From Amycolatopsis iheyensis (GTDB taxonomy: Bacteria > Actinomycetota > Actinomycetes > Mycobacteriales > Pseudonocardiaceae), in the NCBI RefSeq assembly GCF_024703995.1, contig NZ_JAMXQV010000002.1:1-64000 (forward strand): a stretch of 64,000 nt of DNA, in the 5' to 3' direction. Below the pieces are notes generated by a model. It saw nothing but the letters and a program-made list of their open reading frames with translations, had not been told where the DNA came from and searched no databases. Every line of letters begins with the position of its first letter. The first letter of the stretch is position 1. Below are positions 53,682-61,880 of this stretch, one piece after another. A program made the position numbers and the translations under genes.

Positions 53682-54308
53682 ATGCTCGGTATGTTGGTCG
53701 TAGCCGGAATGATTCTGTCCGCCCTCGCCGCACCCGTCGATTCCCCGGCGACGTCGGCTCCGACCGAACGGATCACGCTCGACATCAAGACCATCAACGG
53801 CTCGGGCTGCCCGGCCGGCACGGCCACCGCGTCGGCCGACGTCGCTTCGGACAACACGTCGTTCACGGTGCACTACACGAACTTCACCGCCAAGGCCGGC
53901 GGTGGCGCGTCCGCGCTCGACGCCCGGAAGAACTGCCAGATCAACGTGCTCGTCCACGTGCCGCAAGGGTTCACCTACGCGATCGCGCAGGCGGAGTACC
54001 GCGGGTTCGCGCACATCGAGAGCGGGGCGAGCGCGCTGGAGCAGGCCAACTACTACTTCGCCGGCACGTCGCCGACCGCCCGGGTGCGGCACACCTTCCC
54101 CGGCCCGTTCCACGGCGTGTGGCGAGCGGTGGACACCACCGACGTGGCGGAGCTGGTGTTCGCGCCGTGCGGTGAGGACCGCAACCTGAACATCAATGCG
54201 GAACTGCGCGCGGACGCGGGCAGCTCGGCCGGCGGGAGTTACATCGAAATGGATTCCGAACACGCGAGCGTCGACACGATTTACCACTTCGCGTGGCAGA
54301 CGTGCTGA
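53682..54308 (+). CDS. Secreted DUF4360-domain protein
   Basis: A 208-residue exported protein of the DUF4360 family, found in actinomycetes and in fungi. The signal peptide is residues 1 to about 22. The domain shows INGSGCPAGTATA near the start, TVHYTNFTAKAG, RKNCQINVLVHVPQGFTYAIAQAEYRGFA and a C-terminal Cys pair (FAPCGEDRNLNINAEL and WQTC). GGAGGAG lies close before the ATG. Its role is unknown; the domain is thought to be a beta-sandwich of secreted proteins. A strong bidirectional terminator follows. Confidence 0.9.
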   Translation: MLGMLVVAGMILSALAAPVDSPATSAPTERITLDIKTINGSGCPAGTATASADVASDNTSFTVHYTNFTAKAGGGASALDARKNCQINVLVHVPQGFTYAIAQAEYRGFAHIESGASALEQANYYFAGTSPTARVRHTFPGPFHGVWRAVDTTDVAELVFAPCGEDRNLNINAELRADAGSSAGGSYIEMDSEHASVDTIYHFAWQTC

Positions 54309-54328
54309 TTCGGCGGTAATTCGGGCGC

Positions 54329-54368
54329 ACGGCCCGCTCACCGGAATCCGTCCCGGTGAGCGGGCCGT
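54329..54368. terminator. Bidirectional hairpin between convergent secreted-protein genes
   Basis: A perfect 16-bp inverted repeat (54329-54344 and 54353-54368, ACGGCCCGCTCACCGG and its complement) with an eight-base loop lies between the DUF4360 gene and the minus-strand small secreted protein gene. Confidence 0.85.
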
Positions 54369-54377
54369 TCGCGTGGC

Positions 54378-54809
54378 TCAGACGTGGGTGACGAGCAGGG
54401 TGACGCCCGCTTCGCCGCCGCAGTCGACGAAGACCGGGCCGACGCCGTTGCCGATGTGCTGCGCCACCGTCGCCTTGGCGACGAAGTGGTCCGGACCGGC
54501 GTCGACGATCCGGATGTTCTCCAGCGCCGGGTGCTCCGGGAAGCCGCCGAGCACGGACTTCAACCCGGTGCCGCCGCCGCAGTTCCCGGTGATGGTCACT
54601 TCCTGGCCGCGCCGCGAAGTGGGGTTCGGGCTCACCTGGACGGTGGCCCGCGCCCCCTTCGGCGGCTCCTGGTGGTTCGCGGTCATGGTCCCCTCCGTGG
54701 TCCCCGGTTCCGCCGACGCGCCGCCGGCGATCCCGATGCTCGCCGCTGTGACCAGTCCGGCCGCGAGGGCCAGACCGAGCACCGCGCGGGTGGACTTGCT
54801 GCTGCGCAT
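54378..54809 (-). CDS. Small secreted protein, unknown
   Basis: A 143-residue exported protein with a clear signal peptide (RSSKSTRAVLGLALAAGLV, cleavage near GGASA-EP). The mature part is beta-rich and has two Cys (ITGNCGGG and VFVDCGGE) that may form a disulfide; strings such as VQVSPNPTSRRGQEVTITG resemble an immunoglobulin-like fold of cell-surface proteins. GGAGGAG lies before the ATG. No family name is claimed. Confidence 0.75.
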   Translation of the reverse strand: MRSSKSTRAVLGLALAAGLVTAASIGIAGGASAEPGTTEGTMTANHQEPPKGARATVQVSPNPTSRRGQEVTITGNCGGGTGLKSVLGGFPEHPALENIRIVDAGPDHFVAKATVAQHIGNGVGPVFVDCGGEAGVTLLVTHV

Positions 54810-54925
54810 GGTGATCTCCTCCCTTGACCCGGGTTTGGCCGGATCTGCCCAGTCAGTCGCCGGGAGGGGTGCGCCAGGTTTTCCGCAGCGTGGAGTGAGA
54901 CGTGGATCACACGAGAGTGATCGGC

Positions 54926-55048
54926 TCAGGGGGCGACGGGTGGCCGTTCGGCTTCCGCGGCCGGCGTCAGCGTGCATCGTCGCTCGAACCGCTCCATCAG
55001 GACGGTTGCGATCAGGAGGGCCACTGGGGTGCTCACCGCGATCCACAT
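54926..55048 (-). CDS. Small single-helix membrane protein, 40 residues
   Basis: A short frame encodes MWIAVSTPVALLIATVLMERF followed by ERRC and a Pro/Glu tail. One helix spans about residues 2-18. Similar 35-45 residue membrane peptides occur in actinomycetes near regulator genes, but I cannot name a family. The Shine-Dalgarno is weak. It occupies most of an otherwise empty gap of 270 bases between the small secreted protein and the MarR gene, on the same strand as both. Confidence 0.45.
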   Translation of the reverse strand: MWIAVSTPVALLIATVLMERFERRCTLTPAAEAERPPVAP

Positions 55049-55078
55049 GTCTGAAGAGCTACCCAGCCCCGTGCGCTC

Positions 55079-55513
55079 TCAACCGCCGGCCGACAGCCGG
55101 GTGATCAAGTCCAGCAGGCCGGTGCGGAAAGCGTCGTCGTCGCCGAGGACGCCGAGCAGCGCGGGTTCCTCGCGCACCGCCCGTTCGTGGACGGCCCGGC
55201 CGCGCGCGGTCAGCTTGGCCAGGTGCCGGCGCGCGTCGCGAGGATCAGCCGTCCGGGTGACGAAACCCGCCTTGGCGAGGCGGTCGACCGTGCGGCTCAT
55301 CGTCTGGTCGGTTACCTGGCAGCGCTGGGCCAGCGTCCGCTGGGGGAGTGGCCCGTCGCGCAGCGTGTGCAGTGCGATCAGCCCCGCGTGGGTGAGGCCC
55401 ATGCCGTCGAGCACCGCCGCCCAGCGGTGCTCCACCAGCCGGGCGGCCACGGCGAGCAGCCGGCCCGTCGGCCAGCTGCTCAGGTCGGGTTCGGGGGTTG
55501 TGCTCACCGTCAC
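55079..55513 (-). CDS. MarR-family regulator, divergent from MmpL transporter
   Basis: A 144-residue winged-helix regulator: MGLTHAGLIALHTL, LPQRTLAQRCQVTDQTMSRTVDRLAKAG (HTH) and RDARRHLAKLTARGRAVHERAV (wing). GTG at 55513 or at 55507 may be the start. It reads away from the MmpL-type transporter gene, and a perfect palindrome (55533-55550) lies between them, so it probably represses the transporter and itself until an exported compound binds. Confidence 0.9.
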   Translation of the reverse strand: MTVSTTPEPDLSSWPTGRLLAVAARLVEHRWAAVLDGMGLTHAGLIALHTLRDGPLPQRTLAQRCQVTDQTMSRTVDRLAKAGFVTRTADPRDARRHLAKLTARGRAVHERAVREEPALLGVLGDDDAFRTGLLDLITRLSAGG

Positions 55514-55532
55514 TCCGGGTCGTCGTGCAGAA

Positions 55533-55550
55533 TGTTCAGCTTGCTGAACA
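55533..55550. promoter_or_regulatory. MarR operator: TGTTCAGC-TT-GCTGAACA
   Basis: A perfect 8+2+8 palindrome lies 19 bases from the MarR start and 37 bases from the MmpL start. Its length and symmetry fit a MarR dimer. Confidence 0.82.
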
Positions 55551-55587
55551 ATTGGGCGTGTTCGCGCTCGAAAGGACCTTAGCGACC

Positions 55588-57636
55588 ATGAACGACAAGC
55601 CGCGCCGCCTCCGCTGGCTGATCCCCGCCCTCCTGGTGATCGCCTGGCTCGCGCTGGGCGGGTTCGGCGGCCCGTTCGCCGGGAAGCTCAGCGAGGTCGC
55701 CAAGAACGACAACGCCGCCTTCCTGCCGCAGTTGGCCGAAGCGACCGAGGTCGCCGACGAGCAGAAGGCGTTCACCCCACGCCAGGTCCTGCCCGCGACC
55801 GTCGTCGCCGAACGCCCGGCCGGCCTCACCGCGGAAGACCGCCGCTTCCTCGACGACAAGGCGCGCGAGCTGGCGGGCGTGCCGGGGGTGGTCGGCCCGC
55901 TCGGGAAGCCGCAGGACGCGCCGCGCGACGACCAGGCCGTGCAGCTGGCCGTCCCGATCCTCGCCGACGGCAACCCCGGCGACGTCGTCAAGGAGGTCCG
56001 CGCGAAGCTCACCGGCGCGCCGCCCGGGCTCACCGTGCTGGTCACCGGCCCGGCCGGGCAGATCGCCGACCTGGTGCAGGCGTTCGGCGGCATCGACGGC
56101 ATCCTGCTGCTCGTCGCCGGCGGCGTGGTCGCGCTCATCCTCATCGTCGTCTACCGCAGCCCGCTGCTGCCGTTCCTGGTGCTGCTCTCGGCGGTGTTCG
56201 CGCTCGGGCTCGCCAGCCTGGTCGTCTACCTGCTGGCGAAGCACGACGTCCTCGCGCTCAACGGCCAGAGCCAGGGCATCCTGTCCATCCTCGTGTTCGG
56301 CGCGGCGACCGACTACGCCCTGCTGACCGTCGCGAGGTTCCGCGAACAGCTGCGCGACACCCCGAGCCGGTTCGACGCGCTGAAACTCGCCTGGCGCGCG
56401 ACGCTCGAACCGATCGGCGCGTCGGCGGGCACCGTGATCCTCGGCGTGCTGTGCCTGCTCTTCAGCGACCTCAACTCGAACAAGGGCCTCGGCCCGGTCG
56501 CGGCGATCGGCATCGGCGCCGCGCTGCTGGCGTCGACGACGTTCCTGCCGGCCGTGCTGGCCCTCTGCGGCCGCGGCGCGTTCTGGCCGTTCAAGCCCGC
56601 GCTCGGGTCGCCGCACCCCGAGACGTCCGGCGTCTGGGGCCGGGTGGCGCGCCTGGTCGGGCGCCGGCCGCGGGCGGTCTGGGTCGTGACGGCCCTGGTG
56701 CTCGGCGTCGGCGTCGCGTTCCTGCCGCAGCTCAAGGCGTCCGGCACCGCGCAGTCCGACGTCTTCCTGACCCAGGTCGAATCCGGGACCGGGCAGGAGA
56801 TCCTCGGCCGGCACTTCCCGGGCGGGCTCGGCGCGCCCGCGATCACCATCGCCGACGCGGACGCCGTGCCCGCGGTGCTGGCGGCGTCCAAAGTGGACGG
56901 AATCGCGGAGTCGGTGCCGCTGCCCAAGGTCGTGAACGGCCGGGTGCAGGTCCTGTCCGTCCTGACCGACCCGGCGGACTCCGAAGCGGCCGTCGCGACG
57001 GTCGGCCGGCTGCGCGAAGCCGTGCACGCCATCCCCGGCGCCGACGCGAAAGTCGGTGGCCCGACGGCGATCCAGCTCGACACGCAGCAGACGTCGGAGC
57101 ACGACCGCGCGCTGATCATCCCGATCGTGCTGCTGGTCATCTTCCTGGTGCTGGCCATGCTGCTGCGGTCGTTGCTCGCGCCGCTGCTGCTGATCGCGAC
57201 GGTGGTGCTGTCGTTCGCCGCGACGATGGGTGTGTCGGCCCTGGTGTTCAACCACCTGCTGGACTTCCCCGGCGCGGACCCGGTGGTGCCGCTGTTCGGG
57301 TTCGTCTTCCTGGTGGCGCTGGGGATCGACTACAACATCTTCCTGATGACCCGCGTCCGCGAGGAGGCACTGACCCGCGGCACGCGCGATGGGACGCTGC
57401 GCGGGCTGTCGCTGACCGGCGGGGTGATCACCTCGGCCGGTGTCGTGCTCGCCGCGACGTTCTCCGCGCTGGCGGTGATCCCGATCCTGTTCCTCGCGCA
57501 AATCGCGTTCATCGTCGCCTTCGGCGTCCTGCTGGACACCTTCCTGGTGCGGTCGCTGCTGGTGCCGGCGCTGACCGTCGACGTCGGGCGGCACGTCTGG
57601 TGGCCGTCCAAGCTGGCTAGGAAATCGCCTGCTTGA
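55588..57636 (+). CDS. MmpL/RND-superfamily transporter
   Basis: A 682-residue membrane protein with two MMPL units, each one helix, an external domain, then five helices. Conserved strings are QSQGILSILVFGAATDYALLTVARFREQL in the first half and GFVFLVALGIDYNIFLMTRVREE in the second, where the Asp-Tyr pairs belong to the proton path. Such proteins export lipids, siderophores or drugs in actinomycetes. The ATG at 55588 is used because upstream in-frame residues overlap the operator. Control by the divergent MarR regulator is likely. The 3' end overlaps the convergent MerR gene by 20 bases. Confidence 0.93.
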   Translation: MNDKPRRLRWLIPALLVIAWLALGGFGGPFAGKLSEVAKNDNAAFLPQLAEATEVADEQKAFTPRQVLPATVVAERPAGLTAEDRRFLDDKARELAGVPGVVGPLGKPQDAPRDDQAVQLAVPILADGNPGDVVKEVRAKLTGAPPGLTVLVTGPAGQIADLVQAFGGIDGILLLVAGGVVALILIVVYRSPLLPFLVLLSAVFALGLASLVVYLLAKHDVLALNGQSQGILSILVFGAATDYALLTVARFREQLRDTPSRFDALKLAWRATLEPIGASAGTVILGVLCLLFSDLNSNKGLGPVAAIGIGAALLASTTFLPAVLALCGRGAFWPFKPALGSPHPETSGVWGRVARLVGRRPRAVWVVTALVLGVGVAFLPQLKASGTAQSDVFLTQVESGTGQEILGRHFPGGLGAPAITIADADAVPAVLAASKVDGIAESVPLPKVVNGRVQVLSVLTDPADSEAAVATVGRLREAVHAIPGADAKVGGPTAIQLDTQQTSEHDRALIIPIVLLVIFLVLAMLLRSLLAPLLLIATVVLSFAATMGVSALVFNHLLDFPGADPVVPLFGFVFLVALGIDYNIFLMTRVREEALTRGTRDGTLRGLSLTGGVITSAGVVLAATFSALAVIPILFLAQIAFIVAFGVLLDTFLVRSLLVPALTVDVGRHVWWPSKLARKSPA

Positions 57637-57994
57637 AGTCCGGGCACTCGACCAGCGGCACGTGGTCGCAGGTCGCGGCGTGGCGGAGGCTGTCGCGCAT
57701 CCGGGTGAGCCGGTCGATCGCGTCGTCGAGCTCGGTCGCCTTGACCGCCATCCGCTCGCGCAGCGCCTCGTCGCTCGGCGTCGCGACGAGGAAGCGCGCG
57801 ATCTCGGCGATCGTGAACCCGGCGCCGCGCGCGCAGGCCACGAGGTCGAGCCGGCGCAGGACGTCCGGGTGGTAGGTGCGGCGCAGGCCGTTGCGGCCGG
57901 CCGGTTCGACGAGCCCGCGCTTCTCGTAGAACCGCAGCGCCGACGGCGCCAGCCCGGACTTCTCGGCGACTTCGGCGATGTCGAGCAGGGTCAT
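57617..57994 (-). CDS. MerR-family regulator
   Basis: A 125-residue regulator: the N-terminal winged HTH is IAEVAEKSGLAPSALRFYEKRGLVEP, followed by the dimer helix (DEALRERMAVKATELDDAIDRL) and a C-terminal part with two Cys (ATCDHVPLVECPDF). The Cys spacing is that of simple redox- or drug-responding members rather than of SoxR, which has a four-Cys cluster. GGGAGG lies five bases before the ATG. The divergent metallo-hydrolase gene begins 52 bases away, with a palindrome between. Confidence 0.92.
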   Translation of the reverse strand: MTLLDIAEVAEKSGLAPSALRFYEKRGLVEPAGRNGLRRTYHPDVLRRLDLVACARGAGFTIAEIARFLVATPSDEALRERMAVKATELDDAIDRLTRMRDSLRHAATCDHVPLVECPDFKQAIS

Positions 57995-58012
57995 GGCGCC
58001 TCCCGGAGGTTG

Positions 58013-58032
58013 ACTTGAAGCGTAGTTCAAGT
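58013..58032. promoter_or_regulatory. MerR operator: ACTTGAA-6-TTCAAGT
   Basis: A perfect inverted repeat of seven-base arms separated by six bases lies between the MerR and metallo-beta-lactamase-fold genes. The shape and place suit MerR regulators, which bind between distorted promoter elements of a divergent pair. Confidence 0.8.
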
Positions 58033-58046
58033 CCGACGATGGCGGC

Positions 58047-58841
58047 ATGAAGATCCACCACCTCAACTGCGGGTCCGTGCGGCAGATCGAAGCCCCCGGC
58101 CTGCCATCCGCCCACGCCGTCAACCACTGCCTGCTCGCCGAGACCGAGCGGGACGGCCTCGTCCTCGTCGAGACCGGCCTGGGCCTCGGCGACGTCCGCG
58201 ACCCCGACGGCACCCTCGGCGGTGACTGGGTCACCATGGCCCAGCCGCTGCTCGCCGAGGAGGAGACCGCCGTCCGGCAGCTCGCCCGGCTCGGCTTCGC
58301 CGCCGAAGACGTCCGGCACGTCGTCCTCACCCACCTCGACGTCGACCACTGCGGCGGCCTGCCGGACTTCCCGGCGGCTCGCGTCCACGTCCTGGCCGCG
58401 GAGCGCGACGCGGCGCTGGCCGAGGCGCCGAGCTTCCGGTACCGGCCCGCGCACTGGGCCCACGGCCCGCGGTGGGCGACCTACGAGCCGCCCACCGGCG
58501 ACGACTGGTTCGGGTTCGCGTCGGCGCCGCTGACCGGCGTGGCGGCCGACGTCCGGCTCGTGCCCCTCGGCGGGCACACCGCGGGCCACGCCGGGGTCGC
58601 CGTGCACGACGGCACGCGCTGGCTGCTGCACTGCGGGGACGCGTACTACTACCACCGCGAGCTCGCCGCCGTGCCCGAGCCGCACCCGGTGCTCGACGTC
58701 GTCCAGACCCGCTCGGAGATCCACCACGACCTGCGTCTGGGCACGCAGGCGCGGCTCCGCGAATTAGTACGGCGGCACGGCGACGACGTGACGATCTTCA
58801 GCGCCCACGACCCGTGGGAGCTGGCCCGGCTGAGCGCCTAG
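58047..58841 (+). CDS. Metallo-beta-lactamase-fold hydrolase
   Basis: A 264-residue MBL-fold hydrolase. The metal-binding motif is VVLTHLDVDHCGGLPDF (HxDxDH), the next ligand His is in LGGHTAGHAGV, the bridging Asp is in LLHCGDAYYY and the last His is in FSAHDPWEL. The HLDVDH variant is usual in lactonase-type members such as quorum-quenching AHL lactonases and relatives; the substrate here is unknown. It is transcribed away from a MerR regulator with a shared operator. Its stop overlaps by four bases the end of the convergent STAS gene. Confidence 0.9.
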   Translation: MKIHHLNCGSVRQIEAPGLPSAHAVNHCLLAETERDGLVLVETGLGLGDVRDPDGTLGGDWVTMAQPLLAEEETAVRQLARLGFAAEDVRHVVLTHLDVDHCGGLPDFPAARVHVLAAERDAALAEAPSFRYRPAHWAHGPRWATYEPPTGDDWFGFASAPLTGVAADVRLVPLGGHTAGHAGVAVHDGTRWLLHCGDAYYYHRELAAVPEPHPVLDVVQTRSEIHHDLRLGTQARLRELVRRHGDDVTIFSAHDPWELARLSA

Positions 58842-59185
58842 GAGTCGAGCCGGGCCCGCGAAGCCGGGGTTTCGCCGGTCAGGTAGGTCATCGTCCCGGT
58901 GAGGGCGAGGAGCTTGTCCAGCGCGGGCCGCCGGTTGTCCAGGTGCAGCCGGGCGCCCGCGTCGGCGACCGCGCGGTGGACCAGCAGCAGCGTGGACAGC
59001 CCCGAGGAGTCGCAGAAGGCCAGCTCGCCGCAGTCGAGCCGGACCTCCCGGACGCCGGCCTGCCCGGCCAGCTTGTCCGACACCAGCCGCAGCAGCCGGT
59101 CGGCTGTGGGGAACTGGAGCTCGCCGACGATCGAGACGCGGGCCGTCGCGCCGTCCGGAGTGCTCCAGTAGCAGGTCAGCGTCAT
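58838..59185 (-). CDS. STAS-domain anti-sigma factor antagonist (last gene of partner-switch operon)
   Basis: A 115-residue STAS protein with the intact phosphoacceptor string LAFCDSSGLSTLLLVHRA. Dephosphorylated STAS proteins bind the RsbW-type kinase and free its sigma factor. The ATG overlaps the stop of the B12-binding protein gene (ATGA), so translation is coupled. It is the second STAS gene of the operon. Confidence 0.92.
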   Translation of the reverse strand: MTLTCYWSTPDGATARVSIVGELQFPTADRLLRLVSDKLAGQAGVREVRLDCGELAFCDSSGLSTLLLVHRAVADAGARLHLDNRRPALDKLLALTGTMTYLTGETPASRARLDS

Positions 59186-60225
59186 GCCGCCAGCCCCGTC
59201 CGGGCCGCGCGGAGCAGGCCGGTGGCCCGCGGGAAGTCCCGCAGCTCCGCTTCGAGCAGCTCGAGCGCGGGCACCAGGGACGCCGCCGGGACACCGCGAG
59301 CGGTGAGGATCCCCGCGGTCCAGGTCAGGAAGCCGGTGAACAGCTCTTCGTCGCCGACGTAGAGCGCGGTGGCCAGGAACTCGACGATGTGCGCAACGTC
59401 CTCGGCGGTGTGCTGGCGCTGCAGGTCGGTGTAGGCCCGCATGGCCGGGATCCGCTCTTCCAGGCCGGCCAGCACCGCCTTGACGAGCCGGCCGGAGCCG
59501 CGGCTGACCAGCGTGTACTCCTGGTCGGCCAGATGCGGCAGGTCGTCGATCGGCTGGTGTCCGGTGTGCGGGCGGGGGAGCGGCTCGGCCAGCCGGTCGG
59601 CGGCCGCGCGGGCGTCCGGCGCCCACGCTTCGGCGCCGAGCAGGCGGGCGTACCGGCCGTCGGGCCCGAAGGCCGCGCCGCCGGCGATGACCGGGGTCGC
59701 CGCCGCCTGGCACGCGGTGATCGTGGCGTGCGCGGTCGGCAGCCGGGTGGCGATCGAGCCGGACAGCGCGACCGCGTCCGGGCCGGTGCGGTGCAGGTGG
59801 GCGACCAGGTGCTGGGCCGGCACCTGCGCGCCGAGGTAGTCGACGCCGAACCCGCGCAGCCGCAGCACCTCGGAGAGCAGCCGGGCGGGCATCGCGTGCC
59901 ACTCGCCGTCGACGCAGGCGACCGTGACCCGGCCCAGGTGCGGTTCCGGGCGCTTCAGGACGTAGCCGAAGGTGGCGATGACGCGGTCGTTGATCGCGGT
60001 CGCCGCGTGCTCCTGGGCGACGGTGAGGCGGTTGGCGGCCCACTCCAGCCCGACCTTCCGCTGCACCGCGCCGATCACGTCGAGCAGCAGGCTCTCCGGG
60101 TCGGCGCCGTCCTCGAGCGCCCGGACGACCACGTCGCCGGCGGCGTACTCGTCGCCGGTCGTGACGGCGTCCCAGAGCCGGTCGGCGTGCTCGGCCACGC
60201 CCGGCGTGCGAGTGGGGGTGCTCAT
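59182..60225 (-). CDS. B12-binding protein with CarH-type light-sensing motif
   Basis: A 347-residue protein. Residues about 12-85 form the helical cap domain containing Trp62-x9-Glu72-His73 (EWAANRLTVAQEH), the Wx9EH signature that in CarH packs over the 5'-deoxyadenosyl group. Residues about 98-215 are a B12-binding Rossmann domain with the lower-ligand His110 in CVDGEWHAMP, LRGFGVDYLGAQVPA and VALSGS. The C-terminal 130 residues are helical and resemble no known domain. There is no DNA-binding domain, unlike CarH. It overlaps the PP2C phosphatase gene upstream and the STAS gene downstream (ATGA in both), so it probably feeds light or adenosylcobalamin status into the partner switch. Confidence 0.88.
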   Translation of the reverse strand: MSTPTRTPGVAEHADRLWDAVTTGDEYAAGDVVVRALEDGADPESLLLDVIGAVQRKVGLEWAANRLTVAQEHAATAINDRVIATFGYVLKRPEPHLGRVTVACVDGEWHAMPARLLSEVLRLRGFGVDYLGAQVPAQHLVAHLHRTGPDAVALSGSIATRLPTAHATITACQAAATPVIAGGAAFGPDGRYARLLGAEAWAPDARAAADRLAEPLPRPHTGHQPIDDLPHLADQEYTLVSRGSGRLVKAVLAGLEERIPAMRAYTDLQRQHTAEDVAHIVEFLATALYVGDEELFTGFLTWTAGILTARGVPAASLVPALELLEAELRDFPRATGLLRAARTGLAA

Positions 60226-61880
60226 GCGGTGTACCTCCCGCGACCGTGTCCGCCGACCGCGGCCAGGTGCTGCCCGCGTGGCGCCGTGATCGCCAGCACG
60301 GCCATGTCGTCGTGGGCGCCCCGCCCGATCCACTGCGACGCGAGCATCTGGATCCGCTCGACGACGGCGTCGGCGGGCATGTTCGCGCACTCGGTCAGCG
60401 CCTGCCGGAGCCGGTCCTCGCCGAACATCTCGTCGCCGAGCGGGCCGCCGCGCGCCTCGACGATGCCGTCGGTGTAGAGCAGGCAGGTCTCGCCGGGCGC
60501 GAGCGTGATGTCGGCGCCGGTCGATTCGATCTCCGGCAGCACGCCGATCAGGCTGCCGCGGCTGTCGGCCTCTTCGACCCGGCCGTCGGCGCGGACGATC
60601 AGCGCCGGCGGGTGCCCGGCGCAGGTCAGGCGCAGCCGGACGGTGGCGCCTTCCCGGCGGGCCGAAGCGAGCACGAGGGTGACGAAGCGGGCGTCACCGC
60701 GGTCGGCGAGCGTGCGGTTGAGCAGGGTCAGCAGCCGGTGGTGGTCGCCGGCCATCGGCAGCAGCGCCCGCAGGGTCGTGCGGATCTTGCCGGTGAGCAC
60801 GGCGGCGTCGAGCCCCTTGCCGCAGACGTCGCCGAGCACGGCCAGCGCCTCGTCGCCCTCGGTGGTGGCCGGCGGGTGCACGTCGTAGAAGTCGCCGCCG
60901 ATGCGCTCGCCGTCGCGGGCCGGCCGGTACCGGCCCGCGTACTCGACGCCGCCGATCTGTTCGAGGGTCGGCGGGAGCAGTTCGCGCATCAGCGTGTCGG
61001 TGATCGACGCCTGCAGCGCGAACACCCGCGCGGCCGACATCGCCGCGCCGGCCCGCGCGGCGAACAACCGGGCGAAGAGCTCTTCCTGCTCGGTGAACGA
61101 CGCCCGGTCGTCGCGGCGCAGCAGGATCAGCGCGCCGGCGGGCACGCCGTGCCCCGGCAGCGGCGTCACGACGATCGACCCGGCCGCGCCGAAGCCGGCC
61201 GGCCGCACCCAGGCGGGGGCGGCGTCCGGGTCGAGCCAGCGCGAAGGCACCGGTGGGAAGCCCTGCAGGGCCTCGCCGAGCCCGGGCAGGTCGTCGGGGT
61301 CGATCTCCAGGCGGGTCCGGACGGGCTCGCCGCCGCGCACGCAGGAGACCGCGGGGAAGTTCCCGCCGGCGGCCGGCGCCAGGACGAGGGCGGCGTCGGC
61401 GAGGTGCTGCGCGGCCAGCCGGGCGGCGACCTCCATGCAGCGTTCGAGGTTGAGCGACCCGAGCAGCGCGGCGGAGGCGTCGCTGAGGAAGGCGGTCCGC
61501 TCCTGCTCCCGGGCCAGCGCTTCGCGGGCGGACCGGGTGTCGGTTTCGTCGACGAGCCACCAGGTGACGCCGTCACCGTGCGCGACCGGGTGGGCGGCGA
61601 AGACCCGCCGGCCGACCTCACCGCGGACGACGTCGGCGGAGCCGTGCTCGTGGGCCCGCGCCAGCCAGCCGGCCACGGTGGCGGACAGGGGACGGCTGGG
61701 TTCGGCGGCCGGGAAAAGGCGGCGCGCGGCGGCGTTGAGGAGCCGGACGACGCCGGAGTCGTCGGCGACGATCGCCGCGGTGGGGGCGGCTTCCCAGCCG
61801 GGTTCGCGGCCGCGCGCGGCCGCCACCGCCAGGTCGTCTGCGACCTGGGGCGCCGGCGCGGTGCGCGCCGGGTCAGCCAC
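60222..61880 (-). CDS. PAS-GAF-PP2C phosphatase (SpoIIE/RsbU type)
   Basis: A 552-residue Ser/Thr phosphatase of the RsbU/SpoIIE group. The N-terminal 110 residues are a PAS-like domain (TAAIVADDSGVVRLLNAAARRLF), residues about 145-325 a GAF-like domain, and about 335-552 the PP2C domain with GERIGGDFYDV, GDVCGKGLDAAVLTGK, CLLYTDGIVEARGG and HDDMAVLAI, so all metal-binding Asp residues are present. It dephosphorylates STAS partners. The GTG start at 61880 overlaps the end of the RsbW-like gene by eight bases. It sits between the kinase and the B12 protein, its likely sensory input. Confidence 0.92.
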   Translation of the reverse strand: MADPARTAPAPQVADDLAVAAARGREPGWEAAPTAAIVADDSGVVRLLNAAARRLFPAAEPSRPLSATVAGWLARAHEHGSADVVRGEVGRRVFAAHPVAHGDGVTWWLVDETDTRSAREALAREQERTAFLSDASAALLGSLNLERCMEVAARLAAQHLADAALVLAPAAGGNFPAVSCVRGGEPVRTRLEIDPDDLPGLGEALQGFPPVPSRWLDPDAAPAWVRPAGFGAAGSIVVTPLPGHGVPAGALILLRRDDRASFTEQEELFARLFAARAGAAMSAARVFALQASITDTLMRELLPPTLEQIGGVEYAGRYRPARDGERIGGDFYDVHPPATTEGDEALAVLGDVCGKGLDAAVLTGKIRTTLRALLPMAGDHHRLLTLLNRTLADRGDARFVTLVLASARREGATVRLRLTCAGHPPALIVRADGRVEEADSRGSLIGVLPEIESTGADITLAPGETCLLYTDGIVEARGGPLGDEMFGEDRLRQALTECANMPADAVVERIQMLASQWIGRGAHDDMAVLAITAPRGQHLAAVGGHGRGRYTA

